From Nocardioides sp. URHA0020 (lineage in GTDB: Bacteria; Actinomycetota; Actinomycetes; Propionibacteriales; Nocardioidaceae), in the NCBI RefSeq assembly GCF_000620705.1, contig NZ_KK211165.1, forward strand, positions 115,106 to 179,105: 64,000 nucleotides of DNA. Direction: 5' to 3'. Shown in pieces: positions 15,033-23,829 of the stretch. The notes beneath the pieces were generated by a model. It was not told where the DNA came from. It saw only the letters and a program-made list of their open reading frames with translations, and searched no databases. The stretch's first letter is position 1. Each line of letters starts with the position of its first letter. Made by a program: the position numbers and the translations under genes.

Positions 15033-17063
15033 TCAGCGGGTCCCGGCCAGGCCCGACCCGTCGAGCGCGCCGGAGTCGACGATCTGCTGCCAGATCTGCT
15101 CGCGCAGCCGGAGCAGGATCTTGGTCGTGAGGTGGTCGTGGTCGCGCCAGACCACGGTGTCGCCCAGGACCGGGCGGCACAGCGGCGCGTCCGGGCAGAG
15201 GACCGGGTTGAGGTCGACCGACCACATGTCGTCGCGGGCGACGTCCTCGGCCTGGTACGCCGCGTCGCTGTCGTCGACGCCGATCGGCACCGGGACGAGG
15301 CACTCCGAGACGTAGGTCGCGCCGGCGAGGCAGTCGAGCGGATCCGCCTCGGCCGGGATGGTGTTCTTGACGACCAGCGACCTGATGCCGTGGTCGTGGA
15401 AGGTGTCGAGGGTCTCGCGGGTGGTCCGGGCGAGCAGCTCGGAGAGGGTCTCGTCCGAGCCGCCGATCCGGGTGAGCGTCCCCTCGTACTTCTCGGCCTC
15501 GCCGTCGTAGCTCTGCTCGACCAGGACGACGAGGTCGGGGTGCAGCCGTGGCAGCACGTCGTCGTACCAGTCCCCGCGGAGGTCGATGCACTTCTGGCGC
15601 AGGTCCGGCGGTCGGTTCTCGTTGGACAGACCCGCCTGCCAGGGACATCCGTCCGCGACGTTGACGGCCAGGGTGAAGCCCTTCTCCCGCGCGAGCTCCT
15701 CGAACATCGGCAGCACCATCTTGCCGTGGCTGTCGCCGACCAGGACCACGGTCGGACCGCCGTTGTCGACGACGTAGCAGTCCTCCGGCTGGCTGCACTT
15801 GTGGGCCCCGCCGAAGTCGTGGGCGACCGCGTCCCAGTCCAGGTCGGGCACGGGCGTGCGGTCGGAGCCGGCGTACCCGGTGCCCCCGGCCACGAGCGCG
15901 GGCTGACGGTCGCTGTGCAGGATCGGCGGCATCACCACGAACGCCGTGATGGCGCTGACCGTCACCCCGATCGCCGCGACCGGCCACTGCCAGCGGGGAG
16001 CGCCCGGCCGACGGCGGATCGGCAGCTCGAGGATCTCGGCGGAGAGCGCGGCGAGTGCGGTGCTGAGCACGCCGGCGAGCACGGCCAGCAGCCACGGGGA
16101 CACGTCGAGCACCTCCCGGAGGATCAGGATCACCGGCCAGTGCCACAGGTAGGTGCCGTACGAGATCTTGCCGAGGTAGACCAGTCCCGGCAGGGCGAAC
16201 AGCCGCGTGGCCGGCCCCTCGCCCATCATCCCCACGATCAGCAGGACCGCGGCGAGCGTCGCCAGCAGTCCCCGCCAGGTGGGGCTGACGTCGAGCAGCG
16301 CCGAGGAGACCACGACCATCATCGCCAGCCCGACCAGGCCGGACCAGGCCGGGCGGGTGCGGGACCACCCCGCGCGGAAGACCTGGGCGAGCAGCGATCC
16401 GACCAGCAGCTGGTAGAGCCGGGCGTCGGTGCCGTAGTAGGCGTGGTTGGGGTCCGCCGACCTCCAGTAGAGCTGGCTGGCGACCGAGACCAGCGCGAGG
16501 ACGGCGAGGCCGACCGGGAGCGCCCACGCCCGGCGCCTGCTGAGGGCCACCAGCCCGAGCAGCACCAGCGGGAAGACGACGTAGTACTGCTCCTCGATCG
16601 CCAGGGACCAGAAGTGCAGGTAGGGACTGGGCTGGAGGTCGGCGGCGAAGTAGTCGTTGGACTGGCCGAGGAAGTGCCAGTTGGCGTAGTAGAGCAGTGC
16701 GCTGCGCGCGTCGGCGACCAGCGGGAATCGCCGCACGATGCTCGTGAAGAGCACGAAGGCCACGCCGGTGGCGACCACGACCACCACGGCCGCCGGCAGC
16801 AGGCGGCGGACCCGGCGGGCGTAGAACCGACCCAGCCGCAGGGAGCCGGTGGCGTCGATCTCGCTGAGCAGCACGCTGGTGACCAGGAAGCCCGAGAGGA
16901 CGAAGAAGAGGTCCACGCCGACGAAGCCGCCGTCGAAGGTCGCCAGGCCGACGTGGAAGAGCAGCACCAGGTAGACGGCGAGCGCGCGCACGCCGTCCAG
17001 CGCGGGGCGGTGCGACCAGGTCACCCGCGGGAGGTTACGCAGGATGAGGAGCCGGCGCCGCAT
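15033..17063 (-). CDS. OafA/YrhL-type acyltransferase with C-terminal SGNH domain
   Basis: This protein has ~676 residues. The N-terminal acyltransferase-3 domain (RPALDGVRALAVYLVLLFHV, FFVLSGFLVTSVLL, WSLAIEEQYYVVFP) has about ten membrane helices. It is followed by a periplasmic SGNH domain with VVLVGDSHGKM and a terminal RDHDHLTT motif (D-x-x-H type catalytic pair). Such fusions O-acetylate surface polysaccharides or peptidoglycan outside the cell. The start at 17063 is uncertain; a GTG 36 bp inside (VTWSHRPALDG) is also possible. It lies 32 bp after a polysaccharide-lyase-like gene on the same strand, so the pair probably acts on the same envelope or external glycan. Confidence 0.88.
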   Translation of the reverse strand: MRRRLLILRNLPRVTWSHRPALDGVRALAVYLVLLFHVGLATFDGGFVGVDLFFVLSGFLVTSVLLSEIDATGSLRLGRFYARRVRRLLPAAVVVVVATGVAFVLFTSIVRRFPLVADARSALLYYANWHFLGQSNDYFAADLQPSPYLHFWSLAIEEQYYVVFPLVLLGLVALSRRRAWALPVGLAVLALVSVASQLYWRSADPNHAYYGTDARLYQLLVGSLLAQVFRAGWSRTRPAWSGLVGLAMMVVVSSALLDVSPTWRGLLATLAAVLLIVGMMGEGPATRLFALPGLVYLGKISYGTYLWHWPVILILREVLDVSPWLLAVLAGVLSTALAALSAEILELPIRRRPGAPRWQWPVAAIGVTVSAITAFVVMPPILHSDRQPALVAGGTGYAGSDRTPVPDLDWDAVAHDFGGAHKCSQPEDCYVVDNGGPTVVLVGDSHGKMVLPMFEELAREKGFTLAVNVADGCPWQAGLSNENRPPDLRQKCIDLRGDWYDDVLPRLHPDLVVLVEQSYDGEAEKYEGTLTRIGGSDETLSELLARTTRETLDTFHDHGIRSLVVKNTIPAEADPLDCLAGATYVSECLVPVPIGVDDSDAAYQAEDVARDDMWSVDLNPVLCPDAPLCRPVLGDTVVWRDHDHLTTKILLRLREQIWQQIVDSGALDGSGLAGTR

Positions 17064-17095
17064 CCGGGCGCAGCGCCGAAGCGCTGCGGCGATCC

Positions 17096-19204
17096 CTAGC
17101 GACGGCGTACGACGACGGTGCGGGTCGTGCTGGTGGCGGGACGCACGGCGGAGCTGCCGCGGTAGACGACCCGGAGGTGGTGGGTGCCGGGGCCGAGGCG
17201 GGGGAGCCGGATCGCGGCGCCGCCCTGGCGCAGCGTGCCGGTCGCGAGGGAGCGTCCGTCGACCTGGACCGTGACCCGGCCGGTCGCCTTCGCCCAGTCG
17301 CCGTGCACGCCCGTGCGGACGGTCGCCCGGGTGGTCGCCGAGATGCGTCCCGGAGCGCTCACGCGGACCCGCGCCGAGCTGCGCAGCGGCCGCACCGTGG
17401 CACGGGCGGCGTTGAACGTGATCCGGTAGCCCGCGCGGTCGATCAGCACGTCCACGACGCGGTGCTGACCGGTGGTGGAGGTGCGCAGCACCCGGACGGT
17501 CGAGGGGCCGTGCCCCGTCGCGCGGGGCACGACCAGGGCGGTCAGCCGGGCGGACCTGCCGGACGTCGTCGCCTGGAGGGTGGGCGTCGGGACGAACTTG
17601 TTGACGTCCTCGCTGCGCCATCCCAGCAGGGTGGGCGTCTTGCGGCCCTTGACGACCGAGATCTGGGGACAGGAGCCGGCCCACACCAGGGTCGCGTCGG
17701 TGCCGGGACCGGCGGTCTCCGCACGCCCGCACCCCTTGCTCGTCACCGAGCGATCGGCGGCGAGCTGCCAGCGCTGGACGATCGGGCGCGAGGTGGGCTG
17801 GCGCACCTGGTCGTCGACCAGCAGCAGCTCGGGTGCCTTGAGGTGGATCACGGTGCGCTGCCAGGTCGCGCCGGTGATGGCGTGGGTCCGCACGCTGACG
17901 AGGTCGAGCTGGCGCGTGGAGCGGGAGGCGAGCAGCGGCGTGCGCGCGGTGCGGTCGTACGGGCGCCCCGGGATGTCGAGCACGTTGTGCGCCTCGTTGG
18001 ACACGACGTACCGACGCGGTGCGCCGCCACCGCCGCCGTACACGCCGGGCTGCCAGAGGATCTGCCGCCCGTGGGCGAAGTAGCCGACGTTGCCGGCGTC
18101 CTCCTGGCCGTGCACCGCGTCCTTCATCGACTGCGCGAAGCGCACCGACACCAGCGACTGCTGGTCGGCGCGCTGCGTGTCGAACCAGCCGGAGCGGGAG
18201 AAGGCGTAGCCGCGGCCGTACAGGGAGAACGTCCGACCGGGGTGCGGGCCGGACTCGCCCCGGGTGGCGGCGTACTCCGTCGTGGTGCCGCGGAAGGACG
18301 GCGCCGGCCGGATCGCGGAGGTGTCGCCGAAGGCGACCAGGTTGCCGTCCGGCTGCGTGGCCTGGGCGATGAAGTCGGGCATCCGCTCGAGGCGCTTGAA
18401 GAGGGCGCCCGGGGTCAGGCCGCAGGCCTCCATGCGCGTCGCGAACTCCTGGTACCACATGTAGTTGAGCACCTGGTACTGCAGCGAGCCCTCGTCGATG
18501 ACGCCCTGCTTGTCGACGGCGTTGCCGAGCATCGTCATCGCCCGCTTCACCGCCAGGTCGCGCCACGCGGGCACGTTGCTGCTGCAGCCGAGGGCGAGCA
18601 GGCCGGTGTTCTGCCACAGGCCGTGGTTGCCGACCGTGCGGTAGTGCCGAGGGTCCATCAGCACCGCGGCATGGGCGGCCTCGGCGTCGACCAGCCACGG
18701 CGGGGGCACGTCGTACAGGCTGCCCAGGCAGACGAGCCCGATCGCGCGGACGCCGTCGACCATGTCGGCCCAGGCGTAGTGCGACGGGGACGCGTTCGGC
18801 GGGTTGTCGGCGAGCCAGTCCTGGAAGAGCGCCGCGTAGCGCTCGAGCATCGCCTGGTTGCGGGTCGCGAGCCCCACCCGGCGCAGCGGGTCGACCCACC
18901 GCAGCATCTGGTAGTTGGCGTCCCAGTTGACGTTGCTGAAGGGGTTCTCTGCCCACGTCGGGTCCACCGGCAGCCGCCAGGTGGCGAACGTCGGGAGCTT
19001 GAGCCTGCCCGCCATCAGGTCGGCCGCGAGCTGCGGGTCCTGGGGCGTCGTGCGGAAGGCGCTGCCCGAGCAGTGCGGGTCCACCTGGCTGGCGGCGTTC
19101 GGCGAGAAGGGCCCCGCCGGGTCGGCGGCGTGCGCCGGACCCGGACCCGTGACGACGACCGCGACCGCGGCGACGAGAGCAGCGAGCGCTGCAGACAGAC
19201 GCAT
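17096..19204 (-). CDS. Secreted heparinase II/III-family lyase-like protein
   Basis: The 702-residue protein has a signal peptide (ending AHAA, ~residue 27). An alpha/alpha-toroid (~60-330; NHGLWQNTGLLALG, DEGSLQYQ) is followed by a beta-sandwich domain with HGQEDAGNVGYFAHGRQIL and SNEAHNVLDI, the heparinase II/III arrangement seen in PL8/12/15/21-type lyases. Residues ~590-702 form an Ig-like module ending in SSAVRPATSTTRTVVVRRR, similar to the Ig tail of the GH78 enzyme in this window. It should cleave uronic-acid-containing polysaccharides; the substrate is unknown. It is upstream of and probably cotranscribed with the acyltransferase. Confidence 0.82.
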   Translation of the reverse strand: MRLSAALAALVAAVAVVVTGPGPAHAADPAGPFSPNAASQVDPHCSGSAFRTTPQDPQLAADLMAGRLKLPTFATWRLPVDPTWAENPFSNVNWDANYQMLRWVDPLRRVGLATRNQAMLERYAALFQDWLADNPPNASPSHYAWADMVDGVRAIGLVCLGSLYDVPPPWLVDAEAAHAAVLMDPRHYRTVGNHGLWQNTGLLALGCSSNVPAWRDLAVKRAMTMLGNAVDKQGVIDEGSLQYQVLNYMWYQEFATRMEACGLTPGALFKRLERMPDFIAQATQPDGNLVAFGDTSAIRPAPSFRGTTTEYAATRGESGPHPGRTFSLYGRGYAFSRSGWFDTQRADQQSLVSVRFAQSMKDAVHGQEDAGNVGYFAHGRQILWQPGVYGGGGGAPRRYVVSNEAHNVLDIPGRPYDRTARTPLLASRSTRQLDLVSVRTHAITGATWQRTVIHLKAPELLLVDDQVRQPTSRPIVQRWQLAADRSVTSKGCGRAETAGPGTDATLVWAGSCPQISVVKGRKTPTLLGWRSEDVNKFVPTPTLQATTSGRSARLTALVVPRATGHGPSTVRVLRTSTTGQHRVVDVLIDRAGYRITFNAARATVRPLRSSARVRVSAPGRISATTRATVRTGVHGDWAKATGRVTVQVDGRSLATGTLRQGGAAIRLPRLGPGTHHLRVVYRGSSAVRPATSTTRTVVVRRR

Positions 19205-19342
19205 GAACCTTGTTCCCCCGATGGACCCCGTGCGAGCCCCGATCGGGCCTACCGCGCCCGACGAGGATATCGCCCAATCGTCGGGTGCGTGGGGTTATCG
19301 GACAGCTGCCCTCCCGAACGCCGCGGCGCCGGGGGGTGTGGA

Positions 19343-19888
19343 ATGTCCTCCATGCCGCTGTACGAGTTCGAGGGCAAGCGCCCCACCGTCCACCCCGACG
19401 CCTTCGTCGCCCCGACCGCGACCCTGATCGGCGACGTGACCGTCGAGGAGGGCGCGAGCATCTGGTACGGCGCCGTGCTGCGCGCCGACATCTGCACGAT
19501 CGTGGTCGGGCGGGGGGCCAACATCCAGGACAACTCCGTGCTGCACGCCGCGCCGGGCACCAGCCTGGTGATCGGCGCCGACTCGACCGTCGGGCACGGG
19601 TGCGTGGTGCACTGCGCCGAGGTCGGCGAGCAGGCGCTGATCGGCAACGGCTCCACCCTGCTGGACGGCGCGAGGATCGGTCCGCGCACGTTGGTGGCCG
19701 CTGGATCGGTCGTCACCCCGGGCACGGAGATCCCCGGCGGCGTGGTGGCCGCCGGCATCCCGGCCCGGCCGACGAAGCAGATCGAGGGCACCTCGTCGGA
19801 GTTCTGGATCGAGCAGAACCCGCCGTACTACCAGGAGCTCGCGCAGCGCCACCGGGCCGGCGCCCCCGAGGTCCGGGAGCAGCCGTGA
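19343..19888 (+). CDS. Gamma-class carbonic anhydrase-like protein
   Basis: The 181-residue protein is a left-handed beta-helix with hexapeptide repeats. The zinc ligands are in DNSVLH (H68) and GHGCVVHC (H85, H90), the gamma-CA/PaaY pattern. A run of G precedes the ATG at 19343; the ATG at 19352 is also possible. Its stop overlaps the GTG of the enoyl-CoA hydratase gene (GTGA). That coupling suggests a thioesterase- or PaaY-like role as well as CO2 hydration. Confidence 0.87.
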   Translation: MSSMPLYEFEGKRPTVHPDAFVAPTATLIGDVTVEEGASIWYGAVLRADICTIVVGRGANIQDNSVLHAAPGTSLVIGADSTVGHGCVVHCAEVGEQALIGNGSTLLDGARIGPRTLVAAGSVVTPGTEIPGGVVAAGIPARPTKQIEGTSSEFWIEQNPPYYQELAQRHRAGAPEVREQP

Positions 19889-20658
19889 GTGTCCGGGTCG
19901 AGATCGACGGCCCGGTCACGACCGTCGTCGTCGACCGGCCCGGCGCCCGCAACGCCGTCGACGGCCCGACCGCTGCCGCGTTGGCCGATGCCTTCCGGGC
20001 CTTCGACGACGACGACACCCAGGCCGTCGCGGTGCTGCACGGCGAGGGTGGTCACTTCTGCGCGGGCGCCGACCTCAAGGCGATCGGCACCGAGCGCGGC
20101 AACCAGGTGACGCCCGTCGACGACGGCGACGCCGACGGCCCGATGGGGCCGACCCGGATGCGGCTCTCGAAGCCGGTGATCGCGGCGATCGACGGGTACG
20201 CCGTGGCCGGGGGTCTCGAGCTCGCCCTCTGGTGCGACCTGCGCGTGGCCGGTGGCGACGCGGTCCTCGGCGTATTCTGCCGGCGCTGGGGAGTGCCACT
20301 GATCGACGGCGGCACCGTGCGGCTGCCCCGGTTGATCGGTGCCAGCCGCGCGATGGACCTGATCCTCACCGGCCGCCCGGTCGATGCCTGGGAGGCGGAG
20401 CGGATGGGGCTGGTCAACCGCGTCGTCCCCGCCGGTCACGCCCGCGCCGAGGCCGAGGCGCTCGCCCGGACGCTGGCGGCGCTCCCGCAGGCCTGCCTGC
20501 GCAACGACCGGCTCTCGGTGCTCGAGCAGGAGGGGCTGACCGAGCGGGACGCGCTCGCGAACGAGCTGCGGCTCGGCCTGGCGTCGCTCGACGCCGGCGC
20601 GCTCGACGGTGCGGCCCGCTTCGCCGGCGGCGAGGGTCGGCACGGCCACGGTGGTTGA
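19885..20658 (+). CDS. Enoyl-CoA hydratase/isomerase family protein
   Basis: This 257-residue crotonase-fold protein has oxyanion-hole segments HFCAGADLKAI and IDGYAVAGGLELALWCDL. The usual second catalytic Glu region reads RRWGVPLIDGGTVRLPRLIG, with Asp at the position where many hydratases have Glu. Specificity could therefore be isomerase- or hydrolase-like. GTG start at 19885 overlaps the upstream gene. The last codons and stop fall inside a REP-like element. Confidence 0.85.
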   Translation: MSVRVEIDGPVTTVVVDRPGARNAVDGPTAAALADAFRAFDDDDTQAVAVLHGEGGHFCAGADLKAIGTERGNQVTPVDDGDADGPMGPTRMRLSKPVIAAIDGYAVAGGLELALWCDLRVAGGDAVLGVFCRRWGVPLIDGGTVRLPRLIGASRAMDLILTGRPVDAWEAERMGLVNRVVPAGHARAEAEALARTLAALPQACLRNDRLSVLEQEGLTERDALANELRLGLASLDAGALDGAARFAGGEGRHGHGG

Positions 20659-20762
20659 GGGGGTGAAGGCCGCCAGGCCTGAGCCTCGAAACCACCACCG
20701 CTGCGTCGCCCACGGTGGTTGAGGTGTGAAGGCCGCCAGGCCTGAGCCTCGAAACCACCACC
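20650..20762. repeat. Tandem pair of REP-like palindromic elements
   Basis: Two near-identical ~50-bp copies at 20650-20699 and 20714-20762. Each begins GGTGGTTGAGG, contains AAGGCCGCCAGGCCTGAG and ends CCTCGAAACCACC, so the ends are inverted repeats (GGTGGTT/AACCACC) and the centre holds a GGCC-rich dyad. The spacer repeats CGCC-CAC. The first copy contains the stop codon of the enoyl-CoA hydratase gene. From memory, related palindromes are common between genes in Nocardioides-like genomes; this was not searched here. Confidence 0.85.
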
Positions 20763-20781
20763 AGGTCGCCGTCGATCGGCG

Positions 20782-21135
20782 TCAGCCGCCGCGGGTCGGC
20801 GGGTCGTCGAGGCAGACCGCGATCAGCTGCGCCGAGCCGTGGTCGGTGAACACCTCCCAGCCACGGTCGTAGGAGACCAGCCGCAGGTGGCCGCTGCGCG
20901 AGCGGATGAGCGCCGAGGCCGGCGCCGCGGTCGCGAACCCCGTGGTCGAGCAGTCGTGGCGCTCGATGAGCAGCTGCACCTGCGGCGGCAGGTCGGGGGC
21001 CGTCGCGATCGCGCCGCCGCCCTCGTCGTACGGCGGCGTCCAGAGACCGGCCAGCACGACGAGGGCCAGCGCCCCCGCCCTGATCACGAGGAGACCCACC
21101 TGCAGCCGGTGCGGCGGTGCGAGCCGGTGGTGCAT
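20782..21135 (-). CDS. Hypothetical small membrane-anchored protein
   Basis: This 117-residue protein has one membrane helix near the N-terminus (LLVIRAGALALVVLAGLW) and a small outside domain with two cysteines (RHDCSTTG, IAVCLDD) that could pair. The start at 21135 is chosen for the GAGGAGG ribosome binding site just upstream; the longer frame to 21243 lacks this. No family is recognised. Confidence 0.6.
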   Translation of the reverse strand: MHHRLAPPHRLQVGLLVIRAGALALVVLAGLWTPPYDEGGGAIATAPDLPPQVQLLIERHDCSTTGFATAAPASALIRSRSGHLRLVSYDRGWEVFTDHGSAQLIAVCLDDPPTRGG

Positions 21136-21241
21136 GGGGACCTCCTCGTGCGGGACTTCCACGCCCGTCCCCCCAGGGCGGGCATGGTCCTCCCACCACC
21201 ACAACGACGGACTCCTCCCGGGGGTACGCGAGGATGTGGGC

Positions 21242-22120
21242 ATGCCTCAGTCGAGCCCCTGGTTCTCCTCGCCCACCGACGCCGTCACCCGGCTGGCCGA
21301 GGCCGGCTACCTCGCCGACGCGACCACCGCGACGACGGCGTACCTCGCCGGTGCGCTCGAGAAGCCGCTCCTGGTCGAGGGTCCGGCCGGCGTCGGCAAG
21401 ACCGAGCTGGCGAAGGCCGTCGCGAAGGTGACGAACGCCGAGCTGGTGCGGCTGCAGTGCTACGAGGGTCTCGACGAGGCGCGGGCCCTCTACGAGTGGA
21501 ACTACAAGAAGCAGCTGCTCCGGATCCAGTCGTCGCAGGGCTCGGACCAGGAGTGGTCGGCGACCCACGACGACATCTTCACCGACGAGTTCCTGCTGAC
21601 CCGGCCGCTGCTGACCGCGATCCGGCGCGCGGAGCCGACGGTGCTGCTGATCGATGAGGTCGACAAGACCGACGTCGAGGTCGAGGGGCTGCTGCTGGAG
21701 GTGCTGTCCGACTTCCAGGTGACGATCCCGGAGCTGGGCACGGTCTCCGCCGTACGCCGTCCCTTCGTGGTGCTCACCTCCAACGCGACCCGCGAGCTGT
21801 CGGAGGCCGTGAAGCGGCGCTGCCTCTACCTGCACCTGGACTACCCCGACGCCGAGCGGGAGCGGGAGATCGTGACCTCGCAGGTGCCCGACCTCGACGA
21901 GCGGATCGCCGTACGCCTGGTCGAGACGATCTCGCGCCTGCGCGAGCTCGAGCTCAAGAAGGCGCCGTCGATCGCGGAGTCCGTCGACTGGGCCCGGACG
22001 CTCGTCGCCCTGGAGATCGGCGAGCTGGACGAGAAGGCCATCGCCGACACGCTGGGCGTCGTGCTCAAGCACGCGTCCGACCAGACCAAGGCCGTCAAGG
22101 AGCTCCGACTCCGCTCATGA
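21242..22120 (+). CDS. MoxR-type AAA+ ATPase
   Basis: The 292-residue protein has Walker A GPAGVGKT (47-54), Walker B LLIDEVDK and sensor-1 VVLTSNATRELSEAVKRRC. This is the MoxR/CoxD subgroup of AAA+ proteins, which work with von Willebrand A partners as chaperones for metal-cofactor insertion or complex assembly. The downstream CoxE-like gene overlaps it by 4 bp (ATGA). No CO dehydrogenase gene is present here, so the client is unknown. Confidence 0.9.
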   Translation: MPQSSPWFSSPTDAVTRLAEAGYLADATTATTAYLAGALEKPLLVEGPAGVGKTELAKAVAKVTNAELVRLQCYEGLDEARALYEWNYKKQLLRIQSSQGSDQEWSATHDDIFTDEFLLTRPLLTAIRRAEPTVLLIDEVDKTDVEVEGLLLEVLSDFQVTIPELGTVSAVRRPFVVLTSNATRELSEAVKRRCLYLHLDYPDAEREREIVTSQVPDLDERIAVRLVETISRLRELELKKAPSIAESVDWARTLVALEIGELDEKAIADTLGVVLKHASDQTKAVKELRLRS

Positions 22121-23493
22121 GTGGTCTCGTCGACAGGCACATCTCCTTCCTGGAGGCGCTGCGCGCCGCCGGGCTGTCGGTGTCGCTCGCCGAGGACCTG
22201 GACGCGATCGCGGCGCTGGACGCGCTCGCGTGGAGCGACCGCTCGGTGGTGCGGGCGGGGTACGCCGCCACGCTGGTCAAGAAGCAGACCCAGCGGCCGA
22301 CGTTCGACGCCCTCTTCGACGTCTACTTCCCGCGGATGGTCGGGGACGGCGTGGCCGGTCAGCGTGACGACGCGGAGGGCTCCGACGGCGCGGTGCGCGA
22401 CAACGGCGAGGCGTTGGCCGGCTTCCGCGACGCGCTGGCCGACGCGCTCGCCGAGGGTGACCAGCAGGCGATGCTCGAGATGGCGGCGGAGATGATCGCC
22501 CGCTTCGGTGCGATGCCAGGGCGCGGACCGGGGCTGTCGTCCTGGTCGGCGTACACCGCGATGCAGCGAGTCGCGCCGGCCGAGCTGGTCGACAAGATCG
22601 TGCAGGCCCTGATGGCGGAGGGCCGCCTCGACGACGAGGCACGCCGCGAGGCCGGGCGCCGGATGGGCAGCTTCACCGCGATGGTCGAGGGCGACGCCCG
22701 GCGCAGAATCGCAGAGGAGAAGGGCCCCGAGCACGTCGCCAACGTGGCGATCAAGCCGTCGATCGACCGGCTCGACTTCACCGCCGCCCGGCGCTCCGAC
22801 CTCGAGCAGATGCGGCGCGAGATCTACCCGCTGGCGCGCCGCCTCGCGACGCGGCTCACCCAGGAGCACCACGCGAGGAGACGGGGTCCGCTGGACTTCC
22901 GCCGTACCGTGCGGGCCTCGATGTCCACCGGCGGCGTACCGCTCACCACCCACCACCGGCCCAAGCGACCGCACCGCACCGAGCTCGTCGTGCTGTGCGA
23001 CGTCAGCGGCTCGGTGGCCAACTTCGCGCAGTTCACGCTGCTGCTCGTCTACGCGCTGCGCGACCAGTTCGAGAAGGTCCGCGCCTTCACCTTCATCGAC
23101 CACGTCCACGAGGTCACCGAGCACTTCGTGCCGGGTGCCGACCCCGCTGACGTGCTGGCCGACCTCGCCGCGAGCACGGCCCACGCCGCGTTGTGGGGTC
23201 GCACGAACTACGGGCGCGCGCTGCTGAAGTTCGAGGAGAACCACCCCGACGCGCTCGGCCCGAAGTCGTCGCTGCTGATCCTCGGCGACGCCCGCTCCAA
23301 CTACAGCGACCTGCACCTCGACGTGCTCGAGCGGCTCGCCGGCCAGGCCCGGCACGCGTGGTGGCTCAACCCCGAGCACCGCCGGCACTGGGACACGGGC
23401 GACTCCGCCGCCACCAAGTACGGCGCGGTCGTGCCGATGGTCGAGTGCCGCAACCTCACCCAGCTCGGGGAGTTCGTGCACGACATCCTGTGA
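22117..23493 (+). CDS. CoxE-like von Willebrand factor A domain protein
   Basis: The 458-residue protein has an N-terminal helical region (~1-270) and a C-terminal VWA domain with the metal-ion site motif LCDVSGSVANF (D295-x-S-x-S) and later TNYG and LGDARSNY segments. This is the CoxE/DUF58-like partner of MoxR ATPases, translationally coupled to the gene upstream. The TGA stop lies in the first unit of a GTGAGC tandem repeat. Confidence 0.9.
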   Translation: MSGLVDRHISFLEALRAAGLSVSLAEDLDAIAALDALAWSDRSVVRAGYAATLVKKQTQRPTFDALFDVYFPRMVGDGVAGQRDDAEGSDGAVRDNGEALAGFRDALADALAEGDQQAMLEMAAEMIARFGAMPGRGPGLSSWSAYTAMQRVAPAELVDKIVQALMAEGRLDDEARREAGRRMGSFTAMVEGDARRRIAEEKGPEHVANVAIKPSIDRLDFTAARRSDLEQMRREIYPLARRLATRLTQEHHARRRGPLDFRRTVRASMSTGGVPLTTHHRPKRPHRTELVVLCDVSGSVANFAQFTLLLVYALRDQFEKVRAFTFIDHVHEVTEHFVPGADPADVLADLAASTAHAALWGRTNYGRALLKFEENHPDALGPKSSLLILGDARSNYSDLHLDVLERLAGQARHAWWLNPEHRRHWDTGDSAATKYGAVVPMVECRNLTQLGEFVHDIL

Positions 23494-23549
23494 GCGTGAG
23501 CGTGAGCGTGAGCGTGAGCGTGAGCGTGAGCGTGAGCGTGAGCGTGAGC
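23490..23549 (+). repeat. Hexanucleotide tandem repeat (GTGAGC) x10
   Basis: Ten uninterrupted copies of GTGAGC occupy exactly 60 bp, starting in the last coding codon and stop of the coxE-like gene. Perfect hexamer tracts of this length are rare in such genomes and prone to copy-number change. Length changes would not alter the CoxE-like protein, because the stop is in the first unit. Confidence 0.95.
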
Positions 23550-23575
23550 GTGGTCGCGGTTGCGGCGGGGGTGGG

Positions 23576-23811
23576 CGGTGGGAGATCCACCGATCTGCCG
23601 GGCGACAACGGTGGAAGGCCCACCGCTGGCCCGGGGGCGGTGGGAGACCCACCCATCCTTGGCCGGGAGCGGTGGAATACCCACCGCCGGCACGGAGGCG
23701 GTGCGAGATCCACCGATCCGTTGGGCGACAACGGTGGAATCCCCACCCCCAACCCGGGCAGCGGTGGGAGATCCACCGATCTGCTGGGCGACAACGGTGG
23801 AAGGCCCACCG
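23576..23811. repeat. Array of eight CGGTGG-N5-CCACCG palindromes
   Basis: Eight 17-bp palindromes begin at 23576, 23609, 23638, 23670, 23699, 23732, 23762 and 23795. Spacers alternate between GAGAY and AANNC types (GAGAT, AAGGC, GAGAC, AATAC, GAGAT, AATCC, GAGAT, AAGGC). Linkers also alternate, one class being near-identical (ATCTGCCGGGCGACAA type). The period is about 31 bp, or 62 bp as a double unit. The array fills the gap between two convergent genes and is of the same family as the lutB-lutC array. Confidence 0.9.
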
Positions 23812-23829
23812 CCGACCCGCGCGCCCGCA

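Noticed and set aside
19210..19884. Longer enoyl-CoA hydratase starting inside the carbonic anhydrase gene
   Set aside because: The upstream part is an out-of-frame shadow of the gamma carbonic anhydrase. GTG 19885 gives the correct family N-terminus.
23576..23811. CRISPR-like regular spacing of repeats
   Set aside because: Period is near 31 bp, but the repeated unit is only a 12-base split palindrome, spacers recur, and no cas genes are in the window.
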